Positions 12,035 to 42,310 of a stretch of DNA of 64,000 nt are shown here, one piece after another (the first letter of the stretch is position 1; every line of letters begins with the position of its first letter). The stretch comes from Antilocapra americana (Eukaryota > Chordata > Mammalia > Artiodactyla > Antilocapridae). Under the pieces are notes generated by a model. That model saw only the letters and a list, made by a program, of their open reading frames with translations. It was not told the DNA's origin and searched no databases. The translations under genes and the position numbers were made by a program. The stretch spans positions 7,126,638-7,190,637 of the forward strand of contig ML660203.1 in the NCBI GenBank assembly GCA_007570785.1. Reading direction: 5' to 3'.

Positions 12035-12071
12035 ACACACACACACACACACACACACATACACACACACA
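12035..12071 (+). repeat. (CA)n microsatellite inside the SRC 3' UTR
   Basis: Two blocks of CA dinucleotides separated by one T-A interruption. In the transcript this is a (UG)n tract, a candidate site for UG-binding RNA proteins such as CELF or TDP-43 types and a likely length polymorphism. Confidence 0.9.
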
Positions 12072-13506
12072 GGGGCCCTTGGCAGAATGCCTACAAAACT
12101 GTCAGCTGCCCCATTTAAGAAGGGCATGATGAGGCCCAGGGAGAAGCCACCACACAGCCCAAGAGCCAAAACACGGTCTCTTGATGCCACGGGCTGGACT
12201 CACCACATGATGCCAGGCCATAGGGAGTGGAGCAGTTGCAGAGGCCATGGCCACATAGGGAGGCAGACACTGAAGCCCAGAAAAACAGCAGGGGCTGCCT
12301 GAGGTCACACAGCCAGTCCTGGTATGTAGCAATAGACAATCTGTCCTCTCTCACCCCAGCCTATGCACTCCTTTCCCTACTCATGAGTTAAGGGTGCCAA
12401 CTTGGAGAGGAGAGCAGAGGCCAGGCATTGAAACGACACAGGACAAACTAGGGGAAGGAGGACCTGGGGTTCCGTCCCGAGGCCAGGGTCTCGCAACCAC
12501 TTGGATCTTCTACTTCTGCTTGATTGCCTCCAGAGCCTGTGAGCTCCTTTTCATGATTGGCTAGTGCCAAAGATAAAAAATCACCCACATTCTGATTGAA
12601 ACCTGCCTCCCTACCCTTATACCCTTCATTTCCAGCTCATCCCACATTCACCTCCACCCTCTTCCCCCACAACAGCCCCACTGAGCGAGCAGTGGCAGTG
12701 GGACTCTGTCTGCTATCTCTGAGCCACTCTCAGGCCCCTTGTCCCCTGGGTTGCCCCAGTCCGTCCACAGTGCCTCCAAGGACAATTGCGTGGGTTCCTG
12801 AGGAAGACAGAGGGAGCAGCGGGCTCCAATCCCACCTCAACCCTGAAGTGCTCTGCTGCCCCGGCTAAGTCACATCCCCTCTCTGGCCTCAGTGTCCCCA
12901 TAGGTAATACGGGGACAAGGAATTGATGATTTCTGAGGATTCCTCAAGCCTAAGAAGTGCAGGGTTTGAGGAGGGTGGCCACCCCCACCGACGATCATCA
13001 AGTCAAGCTAGGCCTCACCAGCCTGAGAGCCACAGCGGAGAGGGCTGGACCCAGGAGCCTTCCGCAAACAGGCGATTCAGAAACGGACGGCATGGGCCAG
13101 GGCGGCAGGCAGGCTGGGGGCCAGGGGCCCATCACTCCTCTTTGGAAAGGCTCTTTGGCCAGCTCTGCAGACAGACCTGGGGCGGCTTGGAAGTGGGAAG
13201 GAGCCAGTGCGCGGGGAGGGCTGAGGCTAAGAAAAGGGCACCCTCAGCCCCAGCCTTTCTTCCCAGGGCCTCCCGCTGAGACACGCAGAGCTCCAGGAGA
13301 GAACACAGGGAGGGGTCGCGTTGGTGGGCGGAGCCAGGACACAGTCACTGGCAGCCTTAGGCCCCGCCCCACCACGGAAAAGGGCGGGGCCTCGTCACTG
13401 GCAATTCCACTGAATGCGAGCAGGCGGAGGCAGGCAAGACCCTGCGTCAGGGGCCACCCAGCCCAGGATCCAAACCAAGAAGGCAGTCTGGCCCGGTAAC
13501 CCCGCC

Positions 13507-32355
<18,849 letters not shown>

Positions 32356-32378
32356 GGTCCTGGAGACTAGAGAGGACC
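32356..32378 (-). other. SRC: SRC 5' UTR portion of the first coding exon, with its splice acceptor
   Basis: The 23 bases before the start codon follow a plausible acceptor (cttcaccgcag, AG at 32379-32380), so the ATG exon probably begins at 32378. The segment ends in CCAGGACC directly before ATGGG, a good Kozak context. The upstream noncoding exon(s) joined here could not be identified. The boundary is an inference from the acceptor motif only. Confidence 0.65.
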
Positions 32379-32924
32379 CTGCGGTGAAGGACTCTGGGCG
32401 CAGACAGGGTTATCTGGGCCCTTTAGCCTGCACTTCCACCCATCCTACAGAAGGGAAAACTGAGGCCCAAAGAGATATCTTTGGGTAAGTTACCTTTCAG
32501 AACCTTAGTTACTCCATCTACAAAATGGGAATAGTGGTGGCACTCATAAGGGGCTTCCTTGGTACAGGGTCAAGCACAGAAGAAATGCCTCATAATCAGA
32601 AGCCCTAACCGCACAGCCCCCCTTCCCCTGAGACACTGTGTCCATCCCTCCTGGAAAGTATCTGAGGCATGTGTGTGTCCCAGGCACCCAGGAGAGGGCT
32701 GAGGGTTTATTGAGTGAACACACGATTGGCTGAAATTGTCCTACACCAAGGAAAGAGGTGCTAAAAGTTGCAACCAGGGCAGGGATATAGCAGGCAGCTG
32801 GAAGAAGGAGAGATAGCTCACTCCAGCCCTAGGCCTTTGCACATGCTATTCCTTCCACCTGAATGCTTTTCCTTGACTATTTCAGCAGAGTAACTTATGT
32901 GTCGTTCAGTTCTCAGCCCAAAGG

Positions 32925-33092
32925 CAGCATGTGGGGGGTGGGAGGGAAACGTTTAGGGGTGATGGATTATCCTGACTATGTGGATGGTTTCATGAGTTCA
33001 CCCATGTGTCAAAATCTCTCAAACTGCACACCTGAAACATGTGCAGCTTATTTTATGTCAATTATACTTCAATAATGCTCTCAAGGAAAAAA
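32925..33092 (+). repeat. Old L1 3' end fragment
   Basis: 'ggtttcatgagttcacccat', 'tgtcaaaatctctcaaactg', 'tttatgtcaattatacttca' and a poly-A tail are the L1M tail signature. Confidence 0.7.
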
Positions 33093-33175
33093 AAATTCAC
33101 CTCCTTGGGATGTGCTCCCAAACTACTTTCATTGGTTTAAGTCCCCTTCCTTTTTTGCCTCTTCTTGATAACATG

Positions 33176-33380
33176 GGGCATCCCTGGTGGCTCAGACAGT
33201 AGAGAGTCTGCCTAAAATGCACAAGACCCAGGTTATATCCTTGGGTCGGGAAGATCCCCTGGAGAAGAGAATGGCTACCCACTCTAGTATTCTTGCCTGG
33301 AGAATTCCATGGACAGAGGAGCCTGATGGGCTACAGTCCATGGGGTCATGTGACCCTGTGTGTGTGTGTGTGTGTGTGAT
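33176..33380 (+). repeat. Bov-tA SINE followed by (TG)n
   Basis: 'catccctggtggctcagaca' head, 'gaagatcccctggagaagag' centre, 'ggctacagtccatggggtca' end, then a TG dinucleotide tail of about 25 bases. Confidence 0.9.
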
Positions 33381-33832
33381 TATATGATTATTTCTACGGG
33401 CTTTTGTCTGTCTAGACACACTGCTGCACTCCTAGTACCTAGAAGTGGCCCCATAGTAGGTGCTTAATAAACAGCTGAATGAATGAGTGAATATGTGACT
33501 ATTCAAAAGTTAGGAGATGTCTAAGCCAGGAATCTGGGAAGGCTAGAGATCAGGAAACACAAAGAAACTCAAGTTGCAAACTCCCCAGTGATGACCATTA
33601 CCCCACCACCCCCTTTTGCTCCCTATGTCCCCATCCACAGGTGCTGACTCCCACCAAGCCTGGCAGGGTCTCCCCACCCACTATGGCCACCCCTCACTGC
33701 TCCCTCATCTTGGCAGCCCCGATGGGTCATCACCTCACCTGGTGGAAGGCAGGGGCTATCCCAGAGGACCTGGGAAGCAGCCTGAGGTCACAGCACGAAC
33801 ACCAGGTGTGGAGTCAGGGGTCGTGGACTAGA

Positions 33833-33960
33833 GGCCCTGCTCCACCTCTGCCTGCTGTGTGACCCTAGGCAAGTCAATTTCCCTCTCTGGGCCTCAGTGT
33901 CCTCATCTGCAAAGTAGGGATAAAGCAGACTTCTCAGGACTGTTGAGGGGATATGATTAG
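33833..33960 (+). repeat. MIR fragment
   Basis: 'gctgtgtgaccctaggcaag' and 'gggcctcagtgtcctcatct' followed by an 'actgttgaggggatatga' segment. Confidence 0.75.
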
Positions 33961-33973
33961 AAAGAGAAATCAA

Positions 33974-34112
33974 GAACTTCCCTGGTGGTCAGTGGCTAAG
34001 ACTCTGCGCTCCCAGTGCAGGGTGCCTGAGTTCGATCCTACATGCCACAACTAAGAGTTCTCATGCCACAACTAAGAACCAGCACAGTCAAATAAATAAC
34101 GATTTTAGAAAG
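33974..34112 (+). repeat. CHR-type SINE
   Basis: 'aacttccctggtggtcagtg' head, 'atgccacaactaagagttct' body and 'aaataaataac' tail. Confidence 0.85.
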
Positions 34113-36377
34113 AGAAATTGCCAAGGCTCTGACACTTGGGTCACGATTTATCTGGCTCTGGCTCTGACTCTGGCAGGCCCAGTGCTAAGTGCTCCCTAGA
34201 CCTGAAATATCCTTCATTCCTCTCAAAGCAAGAGAGAGAGCGAGGCCGGGTATAGCATATGGTGGGCTCCACAGGCAGACTCCCCACTCTTGGATCCCAG
34301 CTCTGCCCCTAACTGGCTGGTGACCTCAGGCAAATGACTTAACTTCTCTATGTGCCCCATTTCTTCATCAGGAAATGACTGTGACAACTGAAAGCAAGGC
34401 AGAGTGCTGGGAACACAGTAGATCACCCTGCCACACCAGCTATTACTGCCACTGTGATTCTGGACACACTGGCGACGTAAGCTCCAATTACTCCCTTGGG
34501 GATGCTGCAGGTCCTGGAATCAGTCCAGAATTCCCCTGGGAACCCATGAATGGGAAGAAGTCCCCATGACTGGCTGGGGCCTCAGCCAAGACTGTTTACC
34601 CTGAGCACCAAGCCCAGCTGTGTGATGCCCCTCCCTAGGTGAACCTCAGCCAGTCCCTCTAACCCGCTGGGACTCAGGCTGCCTATCTACACAATAGGGG
34701 TGTGGCCTGTATGCTCCCTGGGGGCCAACCAGCTCAGAGAATGTAGGACCAGGAAGGCCCTGGGGAGACCTGCTCAAAAGATCACCAGGGGAGCAACATG
34801 CCAATGGGCCTGGGAAAGCCGATTTCTATGGCAACTCAATCCCTTAAGGTCATGACGCCCAACAGCGCTCATATGGTTGCCGTCCTGTGGGACCTACTGA
34901 CCCAGTTGCTCACAGCCCCAGGCTTGATAGGAGCTGAGCCCCAACCACCATACCTCCCACTCACCTGCTCCCCGGAACAGTATTCACAGCACCAACTATG
35001 CAGCAAACCCTCTGCCAGTCACCAGAGGGGCACACAGAGATGGATTGGCCAGGTCCTCTCTCAGGGGATGCATGGTCTAACAGTGGACTTGTTGGCAGGC
35101 CTTTGGGAGGAAAATAAAAAGTATTTTTTAATTTTAATAAAGAATTTTCTAAAACCCAAATTTTCTTTAGAAGGAACTAAATGATGAAGAGTGAGCCTGA
35201 TGTCACTAGAGGTAATCAAGGACAAGAAAAAGGGTCCTTTAACTGACATGCCATGGAGGGCGAGGGCCAGCCAGGGCTGCACCTCAGAGGCCCTTCCAGC
35301 ACCAAGAGGATGGATGTGCCCTCTTGGGAAGGAGCAAGGAAAAAAGCTCCTGGCCTCTAAGTTCTTACACTGACCAAGTGGACCACTCCCCACTGGGGCA
35401 TTCAGAAAAAGCATAAGAGGGCCTTCAACACTCAACTAAGGTGGCCTGGGGCCTCGGACTGCAATGTTTGTTGGTTGGTGGGGTTTGGGTTTTTGTTATA
35501 CAAATGATTATACAAGTACCCTGTGTTTGTAGAGAGGTGGGCGGGTTGAGGTCAAGGGCAGGAACAAGGGAGAAGACCATTTGTTTGAAGTCCAGCCCTA
35601 CAAGCCCAGGGTGGGACCCTGTGCCTCCGTTTCCTCCTCTGCCAACTGAGGATAACAACAGTACCGTATCACAGGGCCACGGGGAGGATCCACGAGGAAG
35701 TACACAGAACATGCTGGGGACACCGCGGCCCACTGGCAACGCGCCGCCAGAGGACCAGTCCCGGGGCATGGCGGTGGCGTCCTTCCAGTGTCACAGAAAC
35801 AGAAGACTGAATCCAGGGGCCCAGCTAGTGTGCTTGACTCCAAGCTCCCTGCAGGCAGGACCAGGTCAGATCTATCTGCATGTCCTCACTAGGTGTTCTG
35901 AAATATTTCCAGAAGACACAAAAGACTAAATGCAAAGACTAAACACTTTGCATTCTGCTTTGTTCCTGCAACGCCACATTGTCAGACCAAGTGTCTGAGA
36001 TATTCAAACTCCCCTGGAGCCTGGACCTTGTACTGGGCCCTCCTCTAAGCACCTTGCGAATACTGACTCATCAAATCCCCCTGATAATCAGGGGAGGCAG
36101 ACATTAATAGTGGCCCTATATTATTGATGTGGAAGCAGAAGCACAGAACGGTTGAGGCACCTGCCTGAGGTCACATGGCGAGGGTGAAAATGAAAAGAAG
36201 TGGGGACATGAAACCACACTGGGCAGGTAGGAATCAGGGGTTGCTCATGGGGTCCACCTCCCACCTTCCGGACATCTCCTTCACACAAACAGCCAGATAG
36301 ATGCCCATGGCAGATGGTGCATGACTAGATAGGGCAGCCTAGCCCTGTTCCTCTAGAAAATCCAAGATGTTTCAAAA

Positions 36378-36524
36378 TTTTTTTAAACATATTTTATTTA
36401 TTTATATGGCTGCATGGCGGCTCTCAGTTGTGGCACAAGGGATCTAATTCCCTGACTAGGGATCAAACCCAGGTCCCCTGCATTGGGAGCGTGAAGTCTT
36501 AGCCACTGGACCGCCAGGGAAGAG
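36378..36524 (-). repeat. CHR-type SINE
   Basis: Reverse orientation: 'tattttatttatttatatgg' start, 'ctgactagggatcaaaccca' centre, 'actggaccgccagggaagag' end. Confidence 0.88.
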
Positions 36525-36927
36525 CCAAGATTTCAAGCTCTGACGCAGCAGAGTGTGCTAGAAGAACAGCACATTTAGGGAGGGGTCCAGTCCCTGCTGG
36601 GCTGGGTCACCTTGGGACCAACCATCCTTCTGGACCGTGGTCTCCTTTCTTGAGGCAGGACTCTGTCTCAGGGCCCAAACGCTAAGTCACCATGAGCTGC
36701 CCATTTGAGAAGGGCCAGCGTCGCACATCTCTTCCGCCACTTGCTCACTCCCAGGCAGAGATAGATCCCTGGGGTTCAAGAGGAAGTGGGGAGAGCTCCC
36801 TACTGAGGATGTATGAGGCTCCCAGAGGAAGGCGGTCCCTTTCCTCTGGGGACCTGCTCCTGACCACAGGCTCAGGACAGATGACCTGCACTATCAATAC
36901 CATGACAGGCCCCGGGATGCCCTACAG

Positions 36928-37125
36928 CCATGGTCCCCAACATTTTTGGGCACCAGGGAACAGTTTTGTGGAAGACAACTTTTCCATGGACCGCGGTGGG
37001 AGGTCGAGAATGGTTTCGGAATGATTCAAGCCCATCACATTTACTGTGCACTTTATTTCTAATATTATTACATTATCTCCACCTCAGATTCTCAGGTATT
37101 AGATCGGGAAGGTTGGGGACCCCTG
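36928..37125 (+). mobile_element. Non-autonomous hAT DNA transposon with 8-bp target duplication
   Basis: 198 bp with imperfect terminal inverted repeats (CCATGGTCCCCAAC... and ...GTTGGGGACCCCTG) and direct CCCTACAG copies at 36920-36927 and 37126-37133. Eight-bp duplications are typical of hAT elements. The interior resembles an ancient mammalian MER family, possibly the MER30 type. No transposase frame. Confidence 0.85.
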
Positions 37126-37619
37126 CCCTACAGCACTTCCCCATCAGTGTCTCCAGGGCTTCATGCTCAATGGGGCCCAAACTGACTTAGCATCCTCCTC
37201 TAAGAATGCCCTGCACCCCATGTTTCCATCTCAGGGCTGGTTCACGCATCCTTCCTTCCAATCTTCCTCATACACATCCCTCGCCCGACCCTGTCTCCAC
37301 TCCCTTGAGGCCAGGCCCTTGTCATCCTGACCTGGGTCAGCAGCGGGGACCCCTCCTCCAAAAGCCAGCTGCATCTGTGTAATGCACACAAACAAACGGG
37401 GCTTTTGTTCAACACTGTCCACGGAAAACTGGAAGCGACCTAAGTGTTTATCAGGCGGGGACTGGATAAATAAGGGACGGTCCGCTCACCGAGTGCACAG
37501 CTGTGCAGCTAAATAAACAGAATGAGTGCTCCGTGTGGCCTGGGAAGATGCTCAGGATACACACTATTAAGTGAAAAGAGGAAGACGGCAGTGTAGAAGG
37601 TCCTCTGGGCCATCAGGAG

Positions 37620-37762
37620 ACTCAGTCTCCTCATCTGGAAAATGGGGACAACAGTGCTACCTAGCTCAGAGGGTTGGAGGAAGGATTAAAGACACAATGC
37701 AGGCAAGGGCTTAGTGGGGTGCCTGGCATGTAGTACATGGAAACTCCAATTATTTTTGTAAA
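37620..37762 (+). repeat. MIR fragment
   Basis: 'ctcagtctcctcatctggaa', 'gtgcctggcatgtagtacat' and 'aactccaattattttt' in MIR order. Confidence 0.75.
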
Positions 37763-37920
37763 GAAAATTCACATGTGAATGTGTATGTGCAGACACACAC
37801 ACACGTGCTATAGAGGTTTAGAGAAAGCGTTGGAAGAAGTCCAAGTCCTTCACACTATTTCATCCAAAGGTGTGAAAAAGGGAAAAGAAAATCCTTTCTT
37901 TACGTTAAGCGTTGTATCAC

Positions 37921-38112
37921 TTGGGCTTCCCTGGTGGCTCAGTCAGTAAAGAATCTGCCTGCAGTGCAGGAGACCTGGGTTGGATCCCTGGATTAGGAAG
38001 ATCCCGTGGAGAAGGGAATGGCAACCCACTCCAGTACTCTTGCCTGGCGCATCCAACAGGCAGAGGAGCCTGGCGGGCTACAGTCCATGGGGTCACAGAG
38101 TCAGACATGACA
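37921..38112 (+). repeat. Bov-tA SINE
   Basis: 'gggcttccctggtggctcag' head, 'ggcaacccactccagtactc' centre, 'cagagtcagacatgac' end. Confidence 0.92.
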
Positions 38113-38558
38113 TTTAGAAATTACTCTCTCATCATCTTTTTTTTTCAATGAGACTTAAAGAAACATATAAGCGCTTCCCATCATCCTCTCTGGATGAGGC
38201 CTTCACCTGAGTCCATGTGGCCCCGCCCCCCAGCTCCCTACAGGAGGGCACCACCCTCTCTCACCTCCTGGCCTTCACATAAGCTGTGCTCCTCTGCCAT
38301 GTACACAGACACAACATCCAGGAGAGTCCAAAATAGACTGGAATTCAGTCAGGACATACCCACTCCTTCCTTCCTGACTGAAGAATGTCACCTCCACCTT
38401 CTCTAAAGGTAGAAGGAAGGCCAGGAGCTTAGGAATTGTGAGGACACCGGTCAGACCTGGATTCAAATCCCAATGGAGCCAGCTCCACTATCTACTAGCT
38501 AAATCTTCTCAGGCAAGTCACTTCACCTCTCAGTTTCCTCATCTTTAAAAGGTGGGTA

Positions 38559-38762
38559 GGACTTCCCTGGTGCTCCAGTGTTTAAGAATCCACCTTCCAA
38601 TGCAGGGGACGTGGATTCGATCCCTGGTCCAGGAACTAAAATCCCATGTCATGGGGCAACTAAGCCCATGCGCCACAATGACTGAGCCCCACACCACAAC
38701 GAAAAAGAAACCCGTGCACCACAACAAAGACCCAACACAGCAAAAATAAAATAAATAGATCA
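38559..38762 (+). repeat. CHR-type SINE (long form)
   Basis: 'aggacttccctggtgctcca' head, 'gggcaactaagcccatgcgc' body, three CCACAAC-type units and an 'aaaataaaataaat' tail. Confidence 0.88.
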
Positions 38763-38766
38763 ATAT

Positions 38767-38855
38767 CTTTTTAAAAATAAAATGGGAGTAGTAATAAACT
38801 TAACATCTGAAATTAAGTGAGTCCATGTGCCAGGCAGAGAATAAGTGCTCAATAA
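38767..38855 (+). repeat. Left copy of a local direct duplication
   Basis: A MIR-derived segment (from 'ctttttaaaaataaaatggg' to 'ataagtgctcaataa') nearly repeated at 39074-39172, on the far side of a Bov-tA insertion. Confidence 0.85.
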
Positions 38856-39055
38856 GTGCTCAGTCGTGTCACTCTCTGCAAACCCATGAACTGCAGCCAC
38901 CAAGAATCCGTCCACTGAATTCTCCAGGCCAGAATACTGGAGTGGGTAGCTGTTTCCTTCTCCAGGGGAATCTTCCCAACGCAGGGATGGAACCCAGGCA
39001 GGTCTCTCACATTGCAGGCAGATTCTTTACCATCTGAGCCACCAGGACGGCATGG
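38856..39055 (-). repeat. Bov-tA SINE
   Basis: Reverse orientation: 'gtgctcagtcgtgtcactct' start, 'ctggagtgggtagctgtttc' centre, 'catctgagccaccagga' end. It lies between the two copies of the duplication. Confidence 0.88.
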
Positions 39056-39073
39056 CAAGTCTGGATATAAATA

Positions 39074-39172
39074 CTTTTTTAAAAATAAATAACATGGGGG
39101 AAATAATAAACTTAATATCTGAGAATTAAGTGAGAGAGTCCATATGCCTGGCAGAGAATAAGTGCTCAATAA
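39074..39172 (+). repeat. Right copy of a local direct duplication
   Basis: Matches 38767-38855 with a few short indels and substitutions, e.g. 'taataaacttaatatctgag' against 'taataaacttaacatctgaa', and the same 'gcagagaataagtgctcaat' end. Confidence 0.85.
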
Positions 39173-40029
39173 ACAGCGTTCACTGCCGTTTGCTGTTATT
39201 ACCATTTCAGGCAACAAGAGGACAAAGAGCAAGATGAAGCAAGAGTAGGTGGCAGGGCCCTGAATGCCAAGCACAGAGCTGAGAACTCTGCTTGCAGTCC
39301 ATACTCAATTGTCCCCACAGCACAGTGAAGGGGAGGGGACTATAACTACACCACCTTTACAGATGGGCTCAAAGTTCAGAGAAGCCGGAACTTTGCCTGA
39401 GGCCACACAGCAAGCTGAGTTGGGATGCTCAGGTTCAGGGAAGTGCAGTCAGAAAGTACCTCTAGGGACCCGCTGATGCTCTGACTACCCCAAGCATCCC
39501 CACCACTCCACCTTCTCCACCTCCTTAACATAGAGGCAACTTGGGTCAGAGGTCAACCTCTGACATCACCATCAGTATCTCTGGATCCTCCAGGGAAGAA
39601 GAATTATTATGGAAGGCCTGGAGCCAGAATGCCAGATTCAGAAGCCAATTTGCCACTTTCTAGTCACACAGCCTCCAGGGGGCCTCAGTTTACTCCTTAT
39701 CAAAAATGGGAATCTATAATTGCACCTATGTGATTGAGCTTGAGAGGAAAACATGAGGTAATACTCATACAGAGCCTGGAACATAGGAAGCGCTTCCTAA
39801 ATACTTGCTATCATTATCATTACTGTGGAAGATTTCTTTCCAGATCCTTGCTCTTTCCTAATCACTCTTATAATCAGGCAATGGCCTCCAAAATTCCTAC
39901 TCTATGCCAAGCCCTGTGCATGACCCTGGACAGAGAGTACCTGGTAGAACTGATTGGAGCCAAGGCTCACAGAAGCCACTTCATCGGGAAAGAGTCCAGA
40001 AAAGACAAGCATGTCTACTAGTTAATTTC

Positions 40030-41715
40030 ACTCTAAGATACTTGCCAGTGCAATGAGCTAAGACAAAGAAATGGAAGGAATAAAGAGAATTAGAAAACAG
40101 AAGACAAGTATCATCATTTGCAGATGTTATCAATGTATATCTGAGAAATCCAAGAGAATCTGCTATAAAATTATTGAAGAAAAAGTAAAATAAGTAAAAT
40201 GGAAGGAAATTAAATGTAAATATCCAAAAGTCAATAATGTAGCTACACATCAACAGCAATCAGGAGATAAAATGAAAGAAAGCTTAGCATTACAAAAATA
40301 TCAATTCTTCCTAAGTAAATCTAAACATTGAATGTGATCTCAATAAAAATCCCAGCAGAATTTTTTTTTCTAATTAGGCAGGTCAGTTTTCAAGTTTATG
40401 AGTGAAGGTATAAGAATAGCCAGGAAATCATAAAAAGAAGAGTATAGAAGAGCAAATAGCCCAACCAGAGAGTATAACTTACTATAAAGTTACATAAGGA
40501 AAACTGTTGTGATATCAGTACAAAAATAGACAAATGAATGGAATAGAACAGAGGGTCCAAAAATTGTCCCCAAACATATGGGAATTTAATATACCATGAA
40601 GGTGGCATTTCATAACAGTGAGAAAAAGGTAAACTATTTTTAAGACGGAATTGGAACCAACGATCTCCCTTCAGGAAACTATATTGGATCTTGATCTCAC
40701 TCCACATGCCTATAAGTTCCAGATCAATCATATTTAAACTACACAAAAATGGCATTCAAACTGACAAGAAAGTAAAACTATTCATAGATGTCAGAATTTT
40801 GTACATAAAAATTCCTGAGGAGTACACTAAAAAGATTAGGAGAACTAAATAAACAAGTTCAACAAGTTGCAAAGTACAAAATTAATGTATAAAATTAAAA
40901 TGTATACAGTAGCACAACAAATAGTCCAAAAATTAAATTAAGAAAATGAATTATAATATCAAAAGAAGACTTAGAAATAAAATTAATAGAAGAAGTGCAC
41001 AACTTACACTCTGAAAAATACAAAAATTGTTGAAAGAAATTAAAGAACTAAATAAACAGAATGACAGCCCACATTCATGGATCAGAAGACTATGCATTTC
41101 AAGATGGTAATAGTTCTCAAACTAGTCTGTAACGTCAACACAACCCTTAACAAAATCCTAGCTAGCTTCTTTGCAAAAACAGACAAACTGATCCTAAAAT
41201 TCAGGCAGACAGTCAAGGGACCCAGAAAAACCAAAACAATCTTGAAAGAGAAAACCAAAGTTGAGGGCTCACACTTCTCAGTTTCAAAACTTGCTGCAAA
41301 GCACTGGTAATTAAGACAGTCTGGTACTGGTATGAGGACAGGTTTATAAATCAATGGGAGAGAATTAAGAGTCCAGAAATAAGCACTCACATTTATGGTC
41401 AATTAATTTTTGACAAGGCTGCCAATATAATTCAATGGAGAAAGAAAAACTTTTTAAGTGAAGACTGCAGGAACAACTGGATACACTCAGGCTGGGCACG
41501 TTCCTCAAAACCCTACACAAAAATTAACTCAAAATGGATCACAAATCTAAATGCACAGGGTAAAACTTTAAAAATCTTATAAGAAAATACAGGCATAAGT
41601 TTCAACACCTTGGATCATGATGGTTTCTTAGACATGACACAAGCAGCCAAAGAAAAAAACAGATAAAACTGGACTTCATCATAATTAAAAATTTTTGTGT
41701 GTCAAAGCTCACCAT
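40030..41715 (+). repeat. L1 fragment: ORF2 3' part (decayed)
   Basis: AT-rich block with reverse-transcriptase-region landmarks ('tcatttgcagatgttatcaa') and the ORF2 end ('cccagaaaaaccaaaacaat', 'tcaatgggagagaattaaga', 'aaaattaactcaaaatggat'). Many stops and indels, no usable reading frame. Old L1MA-like lineage by recollection. Confidence 0.7.
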
Positions 41716-41719
41716 CAAC

Positions 41720-42310
41720 CATAGGTACACTATGGCTGTTCATGGTGATGTTTGGCAGAAACAAACATATTGTGAAGCAATTATCCTCCAATTAAAAATA
41801 AATAAATTTAATTATTTTTTTTAAAAAAAGGTGGGGAGGCACCATCCAGAAAGATGGAAAGATGGGAATTCCCTGGCGGTCCAGTGGTTAGGACTCCATG
41901 CTCTCACTGTTGAGGGCCCGGGTTCGATCCCTGGCCAAGGATCCCACAGCTGCATGGTGGGACCAAAAAAATTTTTAAAAGAAAAAAAAGAGAAACAGAC
42001 TTATGGACACTGTGGGGGAAGGAGGGGAAGGGATGAATTGAGCGAGTAGCACTGAAATAAATATATTACCATGTGTAAAACAGATAGCTAGTGGGAAGAT
42101 GCTGTATAGCACAGGGAGCTCAGCCTGGTGCTCTGTGACAACCTAGAGGGGTAGGATGGGGTGGGAGGTGGAAGGGAGATTCAAGAGCGAGCGGACATGT
42201 GTGTACTTATGACTGATTCACATTGATGGATGGTAGAAACCAACAAAAACACACTGTAAAGCAATTACCCTCCAATTAAAAATAAATTAATTCTTAAAAG
42301 AGAGAGAAAG
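41720..42310 (+). repeat. Younger artiodactyl L1 3' ends nested in the older L1, with a SINE
   Basis: Two 'gtaaagcaattaccctccaattaaaaataaa'-type tails (about 41.80 and 42.28 kb). A CHR-type SINE at about 41.87-41.98 kb sits between them. The older L1 resumes at about 42.31 kb. Confidence 0.65.
41867..41985 (+). repeat. CHR-type SINE
   Basis: 'gggaattccctggcggtcca' head, box B 'gggttcgatccctgg', short body, A-rich tail. Confidence 0.85.

Larger units (their letters stand above)
11525..13506 (-). other. SRC: SRC 3' untranslated region (about 2 kb)
   Basis: Runs from the stop to just past the ATTAAA signal at 11549-11544. The length of about 2 kb fits the known long SRC 3' UTR. It contains a GC-rich first 250 bases, a (CA)n microsatellite near 12.05 kb and an A/T-rich stretch near 11.7-11.85 kb. 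No interspersed ruminant SINE was seen in it, unlike the flanking DNA, which fits purifying selection. The 3' end is inferred from the signal, not from transcript data. Confidence 0.75.
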
